Source: Chloroflexota bacterium (GTDB taxonomy: Bacteria > Chloroflexota > Dehalococcoidia > Tepidiformales > Tepidiformaceae). Taken from it: a DNA stretch of 64,000 nucleotides. The translations under genes were made by a program, and so were the position numbers. Every line of letters starts with the position of its first letter. Position 1 is the first letter of the stretch. Positions 28,618 through 39,021 of this stretch are shown here, piece after piece. Below the pieces are notes generated by a model, which was given only the letters and a program-made list of their open reading frames with translations, had not been told where the DNA came from and searched no databases. The stretch covers positions 234,946 to 298,945 of the forward strand of contig JACPOQ010000046.1 in assembly GCA_016191435.1 (NCBI GenBank), written 5' to 3'.

Positions 28618-30387
28618 TTACCCGCCGGGAAGGCTATCGTCGTCGTCTATCGCAAGCGAGAGTGGGCTCGCGGGGAGAAGATTCCACTTCGATTCGAACT
28701 CTTGAATGAACAGATTTTGTCGGGCGAGGAGGAATTCTTCGAAGTCAGCGGCGGTCTTATCTTGGCGCTTCATGATTTCGACACATACCGAATCCAGAAA
28801 GTGGGCTCTCAGGGTGCTCTTGAGAGATGCGGGAGAGTTGGCAGCGGCTTCCATCTCCTGAACCTGATTGGCCGGATCGACATTGACCCACCGGCCATTA
28901 GTCTCTTGCGAAATGAGAGTTACGTTCAGCGCCAGGTCACAGGTTCCTTTCCAGCCTTTCAAGTACTTATCGACCCATCGCGTTGGAAAGATGTGATGTT
29001 TAGAGGTCGATACTGCCTTGGGTCGCTCACCAACATCCAATCCTGTCACGGGGTCTTTAGGAGAACGAGCATTTATTAGACACCTTAGGAGGCGTCCGAC
29101 GGCACCGTCCGGCGTGTCGGAATGCAAGATGGGCACTCGAAAGTCCTTGATCCATTGTGGTGGTTCTCCTGCATCACGAGCTTCGATCCACGCGATCATG
29201 TCATCGCGGTCACGGACCTGTTTGTTGTGCACTCCTTCTTGATACCGATTGCTGAGAGCCGAGGCGACGAACCAAGTCTCCAATTTTATGTCGGCTTGAG
29301 CTCGTTCGGCACCTTTAAGACCCAAACGGTTAAGTTCGCGTAGCACTATCGACATCGGAGCGAAGATCGAATCGTATGGAATTAGCAACGAGGAATGATC
29401 TAAACCCACACCGAGTCTGCTAGTTAAATAACGTCCGAGCTTATCTAGCAGATCGACGGCGTCGTTTCGGTTACGCTTGTATATGTCAGGCTTGATCGTC
29501 TTCGGGAGCTGAGCTTTCTTGGGGGATGCATTCGCGAGCATAGCGACAGACTGCAAATAGATCTCGCCTGTGCGGTCCATATGGCTGTAGACTGGGTAAA
29601 GCTCGCGATTCTCTTCGATATCGGATCGCAAGCGGATGCCGGAAGGATAGAGGATCGCCACCACTAGTTCAAACGAATTTAAGGGCTTACCGGTCGTGTT
29701 TAGCGTGGCGAAAATTCGACTCACGGCCTCGACTGGACGGTTCTTTTCGATGGTAGTTACCGGCACTTGGACGTCGGCCGAAAGCTTGAACCTATCTCTG
29801 ATCAAGACCTCCACGAAATCTTCTCGATCCGGGTAGGCCTTCGCATATCTCTTTAGCGCCTTGCGAAGCTCGTCGTCATCGTGGAGTACGGCTGTGTGGA
29901 GAAGGTGCCGAGGGACGAGGAGAGCCAGCGGGTCATCACGCCTGTTTCGGCCGATGCAGTAGCCGTCGTCTGGATCGAGATCAGTAAGGAACGCGGCGAT
30001 GGCACGGGAATTTGTGAGGTCCACGTCTTGCTCTGTGGCGAGCTTCCAGATTTGTGCAAGATCGAGGTAATAGTGCGTGCCGCCAAGCCCGTAATACAAC
30101 GCGAGTCCGGATGTGATTCGCTGCTGGCCATCCAACACGAACGTGGCGGGCTCCTTCACCTCGAGGATATCAGCCGTCCCCGCAAAGGGTCGCGCAACGA
30201 TGCCAATGTCAGGATTTCGCTCCATGAAGAGCAGAGAGCCAATTGGGTATCGCTGCCGGAGGGAGTCCAGCAACTCAACAACCTGGTTGCGATTCCAAAT
30301 CCAGTCGCGTTGGAACTCGGGCAATTGAAGCTCGCCACGTTTCGCATCCTCAAGGACCGAAACGAACGATGTCGTCGCAATTCCCAC
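28618..30387 (-). CDS. DUF262 / HNH nuclease-type protein (GmrSD-like)
   Basis: 589 residues. The N-terminal DUF262 (ParB/Srx-like) domain shows LPEFQRDWIW at 22-31 and the nucleotide-binding DGQQR at 86-90. The C-terminal part has SKHHIFPTRW with His464-His465 and a following LALNVTLIS, the DUF1524/HNH-type His-Me finger. This is the layout of one-chain GmrSD-type, modification-dependent DNA nucleases, usually anti-phage. No partner gene is adjacent. The sequence is clearly more AT-rich than its surroundings, suggesting recent transfer. The GTG at 30387 follows GGGAGGTGA. Confidence 0.82.
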   Translation of the reverse strand: MGIATTSFVSVLEDAKRGELQLPEFQRDWIWNRNQVVELLDSLRQRYPIGSLLFMERNPDIGIVARPFAGTADILEVKEPATFVLDGQQRITSGLALYYGLGGTHYYLDLAQIWKLATEQDVDLTNSRAIAAFLTDLDPDDGYCIGRNRRDDPLALLVPRHLLHTAVLHDDDELRKALKRYAKAYPDREDFVEVLIRDRFKLSADVQVPVTTIEKNRPVEAVSRIFATLNTTGKPLNSFELVVAILYPSGIRLRSDIEENRELYPVYSHMDRTGEIYLQSVAMLANASPKKAQLPKTIKPDIYKRNRNDAVDLLDKLGRYLTSRLGVGLDHSSLLIPYDSIFAPMSIVLRELNRLGLKGAERAQADIKLETWFVASALSNRYQEGVHNKQVRDRDDMIAWIEARDAGEPPQWIKDFRVPILHSDTPDGAVGRLLRCLINARSPKDPVTGLDVGERPKAVSTSKHHIFPTRWVDKYLKGWKGTCDLALNVTLISQETNGRWVNVDPANQVQEMEAAANSPASLKSTLRAHFLDSVCVEIMKRQDKTAADFEEFLLARQNLFIQEFESKWNLLPASPLSLAIDDDDSLPGG

Positions 30388-30516
30388 GGCTCACCTCCCG
30401 GTGCGCGGCATCGTACCGTAGCAACGTGGATCAGCGCACCAAAGTCCGCGCCCTCGCCCCACAACCCCCGCCCCTTGCCCCGCCGGCCCCCAATCCGCTA
30501 CCCTATACCCATGGTC

Positions 30517-30543
30517 TTAGCACTCTTGAGCCGAGAGTGCTAA
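30517..30543 (+). promoter_or_regulatory. CIRCE operator for HrcA
   Basis: Perfect CIRCE element: TTAGCACTC-N9-GAGTGCTAA. It lies 21 nt before the hrcA start codon. A plausible promoter is TTGCCC (30475-30480) with TACCCT (30499-30504), 18 nt apart, placing the operator across the transcription start. HrcA should repress this heat-shock operon itself. Confidence 0.96.
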
Positions 30544-30564
30544 AATGGCCACTAAGGGTTGATA

Positions 30565-31596
30565 ATGGCTTTGTCAGAGCGCCGCTCCCAGATCCTCGCC
30601 TTCATCGTCGATGACTTCGTCGCCTCCGCTACGCCCATCGGCTCCCATACCCTTGTCGAGCGCCACGCCCTCGGCCTCTCCAGCGCCACCGTGCGCAACG
30701 AGATGGCCGCCCTCGAGGACCAGGGCTTCATCACCCACCCCCACACCTCCGCCGGCCGCATCCCCTCGCACCCCGGCTACCGCTACTACGTCTCTTCCCT
30801 TATGCACGAGCGCGATCTCTCTCGGCAGGAGCAGATCTCCATCCTGCACCAGTTCCACCAGTCCGCGCGCGACCTCGAGGAATGGGTCGGGCTCGCCGCC
30901 AGCGTGCTCGCGAACTCGCTCCACAACGTCGCCCTCGTCACCCAGCCGCGCGTCGCCGATGTACGCTTCAAGCAGCTCCAGCTCGTCGAGCTCGCCGAGA
31001 ACCGCGCCCTCCTCGTCGTCGTCACGAACGATGCGAGCGTCCACCAGAACCAGCTCGAATTCCCCGTCTCCGTGAACCAGGAGGCGCTTACGCGGCTCGC
31101 CACGCGCCTCAACGCTGAGTTCGGCGGCCGCCACGTCGCCGAGATCCCCATCCGCGATACCGCGGAGCCGCTCGGCGCGGTCGAATCCATCATCGTCGCC
31201 GCCGTCGTCGAAATGCTCCTGCGCGAACAGCGCCAGCAGCTGGAAGCGCCGGTCGTCGAAGGCGTCCGTGACTTACTGCGCCAGCCCGAGTTCGATGGCA
31301 GCGACCGCATCCTGGATACGCTGGAAGCGGTCGAGGAACGCAAGCTCCGGGGCGCTATCCCCTCCGGCGCCGTCGAGGGTGCCGGCGTGGCGATCGTCAT
31401 CGGCGATGAGAACACCGAAGGTCCCTACCAGGACATGAGCTTCGTGCTCGCTCGCTACGGCCCCACGGGCGGCGCCGGCGGCGTGCTCGGCGTCCTCGGG
31501 CCCACGCGCATGGCCTATGGCGAAGCCGTCGCCCACGTCCGCTACGTCAGCGACGTCCTCACCGAGCTCATGCGCAAGTTCTACGGCGAAGAGTGA
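30565..31596 (+). CDS. hrcA: Heat-inducible transcription repressor HrcA
   Basis: 343 residues. N-terminal winged helix (RRSQILAFIVDDFVASATPI, SATVRNEMAALEDQGFITHP with HTSAGRIPS), the family signature, then a GAF-like dimerisation and insert domain. It binds CIRCE and depends on chaperones for folding, so free chaperone capacity sets repression. The ATG at 30565 follows AAGGG. First gene of hrcA-grpE-dnaK. Confidence 0.96.
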   Translation: MALSERRSQILAFIVDDFVASATPIGSHTLVERHALGLSSATVRNEMAALEDQGFITHPHTSAGRIPSHPGYRYYVSSLMHERDLSRQEQISILHQFHQSARDLEEWVGLAASVLANSLHNVALVTQPRVADVRFKQLQLVELAENRALLVVVTNDASVHQNQLEFPVSVNQEALTRLATRLNAEFGGRHVAEIPIRDTAEPLGAVESIIVAAVVEMLLREQRQQLEAPVVEGVRDLLRQPEFDGSDRILDTLEAVEERKLRGAIPSGAVEGAGVAIVIGDENTEGPYQDMSFVLARYGPTGGAGGVLGVLGPTRMAYGEAVAHVRYVSDVLTELMRKFYGEE

Positions 31597-31606
31597 CCCC
31601 CTCGCC

Positions 31607-31638
31607 AATCCTGAATCCAAAATCGTGAATCTTGAATC
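31607..31638. repeat. TGAATC-type short repeats
   Basis: AATCCTGAATCCAAAATCGT and GAATCTTGAATC: three TGAATC units in the hrcA-grpE spacer, with AATC periodicity. Directly precedes the grpE ribosome site. Confidence 0.45.
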
Positions 31639-31652
31639 TCACGGGAGGTTGA

Positions 31653-32261
31653 ATGAGTACGACAAACGAAGACGAACGCATCGTCGATAAGCGCGCCGCT
31701 TCGCGCATGCACGAAGAAGAGCAAGACGACGAACTCCGCGCAGCCGAACACGGTGGCGAAACCCCCGCCGCCGACCCGGCGCTCACCACTGAGGACTCAG
31801 CCCTGGAAGACGCACTGGCGAAAGCCGACACCTATTACAAGAACTGGCAGCGCAGCGCCGCCGATTTCATCAACTACAAGCGCCGGGTCGAGCAGGAGCG
31901 GGGCGAAACCGCCCGCTTCGCCAGCGCCGCCCTCGTCATCAACCTGCTCCCCGTGTACGACGACCTCGAGCGCGCCGTCGCGACCGTCGATGCGCACCTC
32001 GCCGGCCTCAACTGGGTGCAGGGCGTCGTCGCCATCCAGCGCAAGTTCGCGAACCTGCTCCAGGCCATGGATGTGCGCGAAATCAGCGCCTCTGGCGAGC
32101 AGTTCGACCCCGCCCTGCACGAAGCCGTGGCGAAACAGCCCGGCGACGAGGGCAAGATCCTCCACGTCGTCCAGAAAGGCTATCGCTTCGGCGACAAAGT
32201 CATCCGCCCGGCGATGGTCATCGTCGGCGAAGGCAGCGCCGGCGGCGAGGGAAGCCAGTAG
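31653..32261 (+). CDS. grpE: Nucleotide exchange factor GrpE
   Basis: 202 residues: an acidic disordered lead of about 50, a long helix (LEDALAKADTYYKNWQRSAA, DFINYKRRVEQE), then the beta-rich head with VQKGYRFGDKVIRPAMVIVG, the GrpE signature. Releases ADP from DnaK. GGGAGG ribosome site. Second gene of the CIRCE operon. Confidence 0.95.
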   Translation: MSTTNEDERIVDKRAASRMHEEEQDDELRAAEHGGETPAADPALTTEDSALEDALAKADTYYKNWQRSAADFINYKRRVEQERGETARFASAALVINLLPVYDDLERAVATVDAHLAGLNWVQGVVAIQRKFANLLQAMDVREISASGEQFDPALHEAVAKQPGDEGKILHVVQKGYRFGDKVIRPAMVIVGEGSAGGEGSQ

Positions 32262-32310
32262 CCATTGGACATAGGCGATCGGCCGCAACGCAACCCAAAC
32301 ACCACGAATC

Positions 32311-32340
32311 GCTAGCAGCCAGGAGCTAGCAGCTAGCAGC
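32311..32340. repeat. AGCTA-rich repeat, copy 4
   Basis: GCTAGCAGCCAGGAGCTAGC then AGCTAGCAGC, immediately before the dnaK ribosome site (GGAGG). Related to the stretches at 4213, 8992 and 9053. Confidence 0.55.
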
Positions 32341-32351
32341 CCGGAGGAAAC

Positions 32352-34253
<1,902 letters not shown>

Positions 34254-34275
34254 TCCTCACCGACAGCCAATCCCG

Positions 34276-34303
34276 AAGGCGGCCACGCACGTGGCCGCCT
34301 TTC
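34276..34303 (+). terminator. Rho-independent terminator after dnaK
   Basis: Perfect 12-bp stem AAGGCGGCCACG / CGTGGCCGCCTT with a CA loop, followed by TTCGCGTT. It closes the hrcA-grpE-dnaK operon. Confidence 0.85.
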
Positions 34304-34336
34304 GCGTTGCGCTACACTGGTATCCCGGAGATGCCG

Positions 34337-34966
34337 ATGGTAAGCCCTATAGCCGCCGCCGCAGACCTCCTTCAGAACGGGGACGTCATGTCCCGCGAAG
34401 AGTTCCATCGCCGCTTCAGCGAGTGCGAAGACCTCGAGCGCGTCGAGCTCATCGAAGGAGTGGTCTACATGCCCTCGCCCGTCAAACTCCGATCGCACTC
34501 GCGGCGACAAACGCTCGTCATTGTCTGGCTCAGCGCTTACGAGGATCTGCACGCCGGCGAAGTTGAGGCGACGCAGGAAGCATCGGTGCTCCTCGATGGT
34601 CAAAACGAGCCAATCCCGGACGCGATGCTCTACCGGGTTGACTCCGCACGTATCGACGACGACTACTTCATCGGCGCCCCCGAGCTCATCGTCGAGATCG
34701 CGAACAGCTCCGTCGCGAAGGACCTCCACCAGAAGAAGCGCGCCTACGAACGCAACGGCGTCGCCGAGTACATTGTCTGGCGCGTACGGGACGAAGCCAT
34801 CGATTGGCACCAGCTCCGCGCTGGAAGCTACGAGCTCCGGCAGCCCGACAGCGATGGCATGATCGAAAGCGAAATCTTCCCGGGCCTCCGCCTCAATGTC
34901 CCCGCGATGCTTGCCCTCGACAAGAAGGCCGTGCTCGCCGCGCTCGGGCGGAGTCGCGAGCAGTAG
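34337..34966 (+). CDS. Uma2 (DUF820) family putative nuclease
   Basis: 209 residues of the Uma2 family, a PD-(D/E)XK-like fold: MSREEFHRRFSECEDLERVE, LIEGVVYMPSPV, PIPDAMLYRVD with the conserved PD, then GAPELIVEIANSSVAKDLHQ with the ELxVEI acidic core and KKRAYERNGVAEYIVW with the KxxxY motif. Uma2 genes are abundant and role-poor in Cyanobacteria and Chloroflexota. The ATG at 34337 has GGAG six bases ahead. Convergent with rmuC. Confidence 0.88.
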   Translation: MVSPIAAAADLLQNGDVMSREEFHRRFSECEDLERVELIEGVVYMPSPVKLRSHSRRQTLVIVWLSAYEDLHAGEVEATQEASVLLDGQNEPIPDAMLYRVDSARIDDDYFIGAPELIVEIANSSVAKDLHQKKRAYERNGVAEYIVWRVRDEAIDWHQLRAGSYELRQPDSDGMIESEIFPGLRLNVPAMLALDKKAVLAALGRSREQ

Positions 34967-35050
34967 TCAACGCCGGGACATCCGGTTGTTGCCGGCGCGT
35001 CCCCGCGCAGCCGATCCTTCGGCCGCCGGCCCTCGGGACGGCCGCCGCGT

Positions 35051-36166
35051 CTATTCCAGCGCGAGCGGCGCTGCCATCCCGGCCACCGTGCCATCGCCGG
35101 CGGGCGCGGTGCGCGCCTGGATGGCGGTCAGCTGCGCGCCGGCCCGCGAACCCTGCAGGCGCAGCTCGTCACGTGAGTTCCCGAGCATCGTAATGGCCCG
35201 CGATAGCCGCCCTTCGATCTCGTCCTGCAACGCCTCCAGTGCCTTCTCCGCCACCTGCAACGCCGCCGCGACTTTCTCCAGGTCCACGTCGCGCGAGGTG
35301 CGGAGCACCGTCTGGAAGACCAGCAGCAGGTACGGCACAAACATGCTGTGCCCAACGAGCACCACATTCAGCCGCGCGCAATCGCCCTGCACCCCGGCGC
35401 AGAGTTCGTACACCGCGTCGGGCACCACCGCCACCCCGAACGAGAGCGTCAGGCTGGGGTCGAGATACTTCGTCACCTCGCGGGCCTTGTTCACCACTTC
35501 GGTCTCGATCTGCGCCTTCAGGCGCGTACGCATCCCGGCGTCGGCGGCGAGGAATTCTTCGATGAGCGCCGTCGCCGGCCACTTGCTGTCGATCGGCATC
35601 ACCAGCCCATTGGGCAGCCGCAGCCCGAACTCCACGACCCGCGCGCCCACGTGGAAGTTGCGCACCTGCCACTCTTGCGGCAGCCGCGAGAACACGAGGT
35701 CGATGAGGTTCTCCCCGGCCGCTCCCTTCGATGCCGTGCCCGCGATCACTTGCTCCAGCCGCCGGATGGAGTCCGCGGTCTGTTGCTCCAGCGCCTGCCG
35801 GGCGCGCGCGTTCGATTGCAGCTCCGTGAGGCCCGCCCGCGCCTGCGCCACCTCCGTGCGAATGCCCTCTGTCGCTTCGCGCAGCCCGGTCGCCACGGCG
35901 CCCGTCTGGCTCAGGTTGGCGTCGATGCGCTGCAGGCCGTCCCGCAGGCTCCCCTGGTGCTGCTCCATGTTCGCCACCCGCTCGTTCAACCCGCCAACGC
36001 GCTCGGCCAGCACCGCCGACTGCGTCTGCATCGCCGTCACGGCGTTCGTCAGTTGGACCAGCGGCCCGGCGATGTCCGGCCCCGGCGTGGCGCGCCGTAA
36101 CACGACGATCAGCACCGCCGCCCCAAACAGCGCCACGATGACAACCAACCCGAGAGCGACATCCAT
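35051..36166 (-). CDS. rmuC: DNA recombination protein RmuC
   Basis: 371 residues: an N-terminal membrane helix (MDVALGLVVIVALFGAAVLI), a coiled coil of about 110 residues, and the RmuC nuclease-like domain from ASKGAAGENLIDLVFSRLPQ with VEFGLRLPNGLVMPIDSKWP (PD-(D/E)XK-like) and GVAVVPDAVYELC. Limits inversions at short repeats; probable nuclease. Start at 36166 puts the helix at the N-terminus. Confidence 0.9.
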   Translation of the reverse strand: MDVALGLVVIVALFGAAVLIVVLRRATPGPDIAGPLVQLTNAVTAMQTQSAVLAERVGGLNERVANMEQHQGSLRDGLQRIDANLSQTGAVATGLREATEGIRTEVAQARAGLTELQSNARARQALEQQTADSIRRLEQVIAGTASKGAAGENLIDLVFSRLPQEWQVRNFHVGARVVEFGLRLPNGLVMPIDSKWPATALIEEFLAADAGMRTRLKAQIETEVVNKAREVTKYLDPSLTLSFGVAVVPDAVYELCAGVQGDCARLNVVLVGHSMFVPYLLLVFQTVLRTSRDVDLEKVAAALQVAEKALEALQDEIEGRLSRAITMLGNSRDELRLQGSRAGAQLTAIQARTAPAGDGTVAGMAAPLALE

Positions 36167-36233
36167 CGCCGCATGGTACGGCCTGAACCGCGACAACTCC
36201 TGTCGCGCCCGTCACGGCTCGCCGTGCATCGTC

Positions 36234-36854
36234 CTATTGACCGAATACCACCTTGCGCTTCTCGATGCAGAGGGTCACGGCCGAGGATTCCGCGGGACTC
36301 CCGTCACGTTGGAGAGACATCAGCGTCGCATTGGAGAGTGACGAGGTGTCCAGGCTAACGCCCGCATCCTTCACGCACTGGCCCAGCCAGGCCAGAATCG
36401 TGTCTTCCTGAGCCGGTGTGAGCCAATTCTGCGCCTGCCAGACATCCTCGATAGCCGCCAGGTGCCGAGTCTTGCAGTCCTCAAGTTTGGCACGGGCGGC
36501 CTCTCCCTCTTCGATGGACACGGCGCTGAAACCGATCTCCGTTGGCTTTCGTCCCTCGGCCGGCCGCACTTCGACCGCAACGCCTGCACTCGCGAGGCAG
36601 CTCGCCACCGCTGAAAGCGCGGCTTCATGCTCGTCCCATGAGATTACCCCGTCCGATAACGCTGCGGCCTGGGCGCCCTGTGCACTGGCCTGCGCGGCTG
36701 CAACAACCTCCGACAGGGGTGCCGGCGTGGCCGCGGGATCGGAGTCACGCTGGGAGGCGAGCCCATAGCCAACGATTGAGATCGCGATGATGGCTGCAAC
36801 AAGACACGCACCCAGTCCCATTGGTCGACGCATAAGATTTGGATTGAGCTTCAC
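36234..36854 (-). CDS. Membrane-anchored hypothetical protein with paired cysteines
   Basis: 206 residues. A short basic lead is followed by one hydrophobic helix (about 14-33, LGACLVAAIIAISIVGYGLA) and then an exported domain. Four cysteines there (SCLASAG, LEDCKTR, LGQCVKD, TLCIEKR) could form two disulfides. SDGVISWDEHEAALSAVASC resembles helices seen in uncharacterised exported proteins of Gram-positive-like bacteria. It follows the Tyr-rich secreted gene by 18 nt, so they form a pair. Both are more AT-rich than the flanks. Confidence 0.65.
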   Translation of the reverse strand: MKLNPNLMRRPMGLGACLVAAIIAISIVGYGLASQRDSDPAATPAPLSEVVAAAQASAQGAQAAALSDGVISWDEHEAALSAVASCLASAGVAVEVRPAEGRKPTEIGFSAVSIEEGEAARAKLEDCKTRHLAAIEDVWQAQNWLTPAQEDTILAWLGQCVKDAGVSLDTSSLSNATLMSLQRDGSPAESSAVTLCIEKRKVVFGQ

Positions 36855-36872
36855 GAGTTGTTTCTCCTCCCG

Positions 36873-37253
36873 CTAGTAGGCGTGCGTTTCCCAGGTTGTC
36901 GAACTGGTGCTTGGTGCCTTGTGATATCCGTAGATATCGTTCGTCCACCATTGGAAAGTGACTTGTGCCGTGCCATACCCACCGCTGTAGGTATTTTCGT
37001 AGTAATGGTACTCATAGTCGGAATCCCAGAAGTAAGCATGAACGTGATAGCTGGTTGGGCAGTTAGAACCATACCAATAACCAGTATTGGAATAGGCTGG
37101 AGAACCTGTGAACGAGCTTGTCACCTCTATGTAAGTGCAGCTACTGTTGGTTGATACGTAATACGTGTCAGGATTGGCAGCGAATACGCCGGTGACTGTG
37201 AAGGCCAGAATGAGAGCGATCGATAGCATGACTGCGATGATACGTGACTTCAT
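36873..37253 (-). CDS. Secreted Tyr/Trp-rich small protein
   Basis: 126 residues with a clear signal peptide (MKSRIIAVMLSIALILAFTV, cleavage after VFA about residue 25). The mature chain of about 100 residues has 16-17 Tyr, 5 Trp and 2 Cys, with stretches such as YFWDSDYEYHYYENTYSGGY and QWWTNDIYGYHKAP. It looks like a small beta-rich exported domain. No family recognised; I considered lactococcin 972-type bacteriocins but the pattern does not match. AGAGG ribosome site before ATG 37253. Codon use is markedly AT-richer than the chromosome. Confidence 0.7.
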   Translation of the reverse strand: MKSRIIAVMLSIALILAFTVTGVFAANPDTYYVSTNSSCTYIEVTSSFTGSPAYSNTGYWYGSNCPTSYHVHAYFWDSDYEYHYYENTYSGGYGTAQVTFQWWTNDIYGYHKAPSTSSTTWETHAY

Positions 37254-37559
37254 GACGGAAACCTCTCTGGCTGAGTGAATAGTTGATCTGAAACGAGTGG
37301 CTGTCATCTGAATGTCGCGGCAGCTGGGCTCATTGCGATAATTCAATCCCAGCAGATACAGTTCGATAGCGCGCCGCCTCGAAGCTGAGACTGAGCGCTT
37401 CCGCCACCCTCGCCGAGATGGCTCAAGGTGTCAAGCCACCTTTCGGGTCACGCGGACTGAGTTTACCTGGAAGTTACACGATGGTTTTTCCATACTGTCA
37501 CGTCGCGCCGGGCTCGCCCTGGGCAATGTCCAGCCGCTCGCGAGCCGACCCGCCCGGCG

Positions 37560-38864
37560 CTACACGCACATCCGCCGCACGATTTCGTACATCAGCTCGC
37601 AGCCCATGTTGAGGTTGTTGACCATCAGGAACTCGTTGTTGCCGTGGAAGCCCGCACGTTCCGCGCTGCTCAGCAGGCATGGGATGAACCCGTACGCGGG
37701 GATGCCCTTCGCCCGCAGGAAGCGGTTGTCGGTCCCGCCGATGGTCATGCTCGGCACCACCAGCGCGTCCTCCATCGCCTCGGTGACCACCGCCTGGATC
37801 GTGCGGTAGAGTTCCGTGTCCCAATCGACCGCCACGGGCTCGCCTTCGTGCGGCTGGTAGAGCTCGACCGTGATCCGCGGGTCGTCGATGCGCTCGCGCA
37901 CCTGGCGCATCCAGTCCTCCTTGGACTGCCCCGGCAGCAGCCGGCAATCGATCGCCGCCCAGCTCTTCGCCGGCACCACGTTCGCCTTGATCCCGCTCTG
38001 CACCATCGTGACGTTGAGCGTGTTGATGAACGCAGCGTGCATCTCCGGCGCCCGCCGGATTGCGGCCTCGATCGTGGCCGTATCCTCCAGGGGCGGCATC
38101 AGCCCCGCGGCCGCCAGCCGCGACAGGTACGCGGTCGTTTCGGGTGTGTACGTGAGGCCGCGCTCCCAGTCTTCGAGCCGCAACAGCGCGCGCATCAGGT
38201 GGATGAGCGAGTTGTCGGTGTGCGGCCGGCTGCCGTGGCCGGGTGTGCCCACAGCCGTCAGTTGCAGCCAGCAGATGTCCTTCTCGTTCGTCGCGATGCC
38301 GAACAGCTTCGCGTCCTTGCCCCCGAACCGGTCGCTGCCGCCGCCGCCCTCGCTCAGCTCGAACTCCACATCGACGACATCCGGGCGGTGCTTGCAGAGC
38401 CACTCCATGCCCCACTCGCTCCCTGCTTCCTCGTCCGGGACGGCGCAGAAGACGATATCCCGCGTCAGTTTCGCCTCTTCGCGGTGGAGCGCGAGGAACG
38501 CCATCAGCTGCATGACACCGCAGCCCTTCATGTCGACCGCCCCGCGGCCGTACACCCGGCCGTCCCGCACCACGCCCTCGAACGCCGGCATGTCCCAGTA
38601 CTGCGCCTCCACGGGCACCACATCGGTGTGGTTGCAGAGCATCAGCGGCCGGCGGCTGCCATCTCCCGTGAGCCGCGCCACCAGCACCTCGCGGTTCGGC
38701 TGCGTCTCGATGTACTCAGTCGCGATGCCCTCGCGCTCTAGCAGGCTGCCGAGAAACCGTGCCGCCGGCTTTTCGTTCCCGGGCGGGTTCGACGTGTCGA
38801 TCTGCAGGTAGCGCACGAAGATGTCGAGCGCCTCATCAAACACCGGTTTCCAGTCCAGCGGCAC
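37560..38864 (-). CDS. M20-family metallopeptidase
   Basis: 434-residue zinc hydrolase of the M20 (ArgE/DapE/carboxypeptidase G2) family. Metal and catalytic marks: MLCNHTDVVPVEAQYWDMPA (His-x-Asp), YGRGAVDMKGCGVMQLMAFL, AVPDEEAGSEWGMEWL (Glu-Glu), and late MTIGGTDNRFLRAKGIPAYG with a HGNNEF end. The dimerisation domain sits at about 190-320. Probably cytoplasmic, acting on N-acyl amino acids or dipeptides. Monocistronic. Confidence 0.92.
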   Translation of the reverse strand: MPLDWKPVFDEALDIFVRYLQIDTSNPPGNEKPAARFLGSLLEREGIATEYIETQPNREVLVARLTGDGSRRPLMLCNHTDVVPVEAQYWDMPAFEGVVRDGRVYGRGAVDMKGCGVMQLMAFLALHREEAKLTRDIVFCAVPDEEAGSEWGMEWLCKHRPDVVDVEFELSEGGGGSDRFGGKDAKLFGIATNEKDICWLQLTAVGTPGHGSRPHTDNSLIHLMRALLRLEDWERGLTYTPETTAYLSRLAAAGLMPPLEDTATIEAAIRRAPEMHAAFINTLNVTMVQSGIKANVVPAKSWAAIDCRLLPGQSKEDWMRQVRERIDDPRITVELYQPHEGEPVAVDWDTELYRTIQAVVTEAMEDALVVPSMTIGGTDNRFLRAKGIPAYGFIPCLLSSAERAGFHGNNEFLMVNNLNMGCELMYEIVRRMCV

Positions 38865-39021
38865 GTCTGACCTCCGTTCCCTGGCCTCGAACGGCCGGCG
38901 GTTGCCCGACTATACAGCGCATAGCGGACACTCCGGCAGGCCTCGATGCGCCATCCCACGGCCCGCCCGAAGCGCTCGCGGCCACCGCCGGGGACACACG
39001 TCTCCGTGGATTCAAGCCACA

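Noticed and set aside
36873..37253. Lactococcin 972-type bacteriocin.
   Set aside because: Size and signal peptide fit, but the Trp/Gly pattern of that family and its membrane partner are absent.
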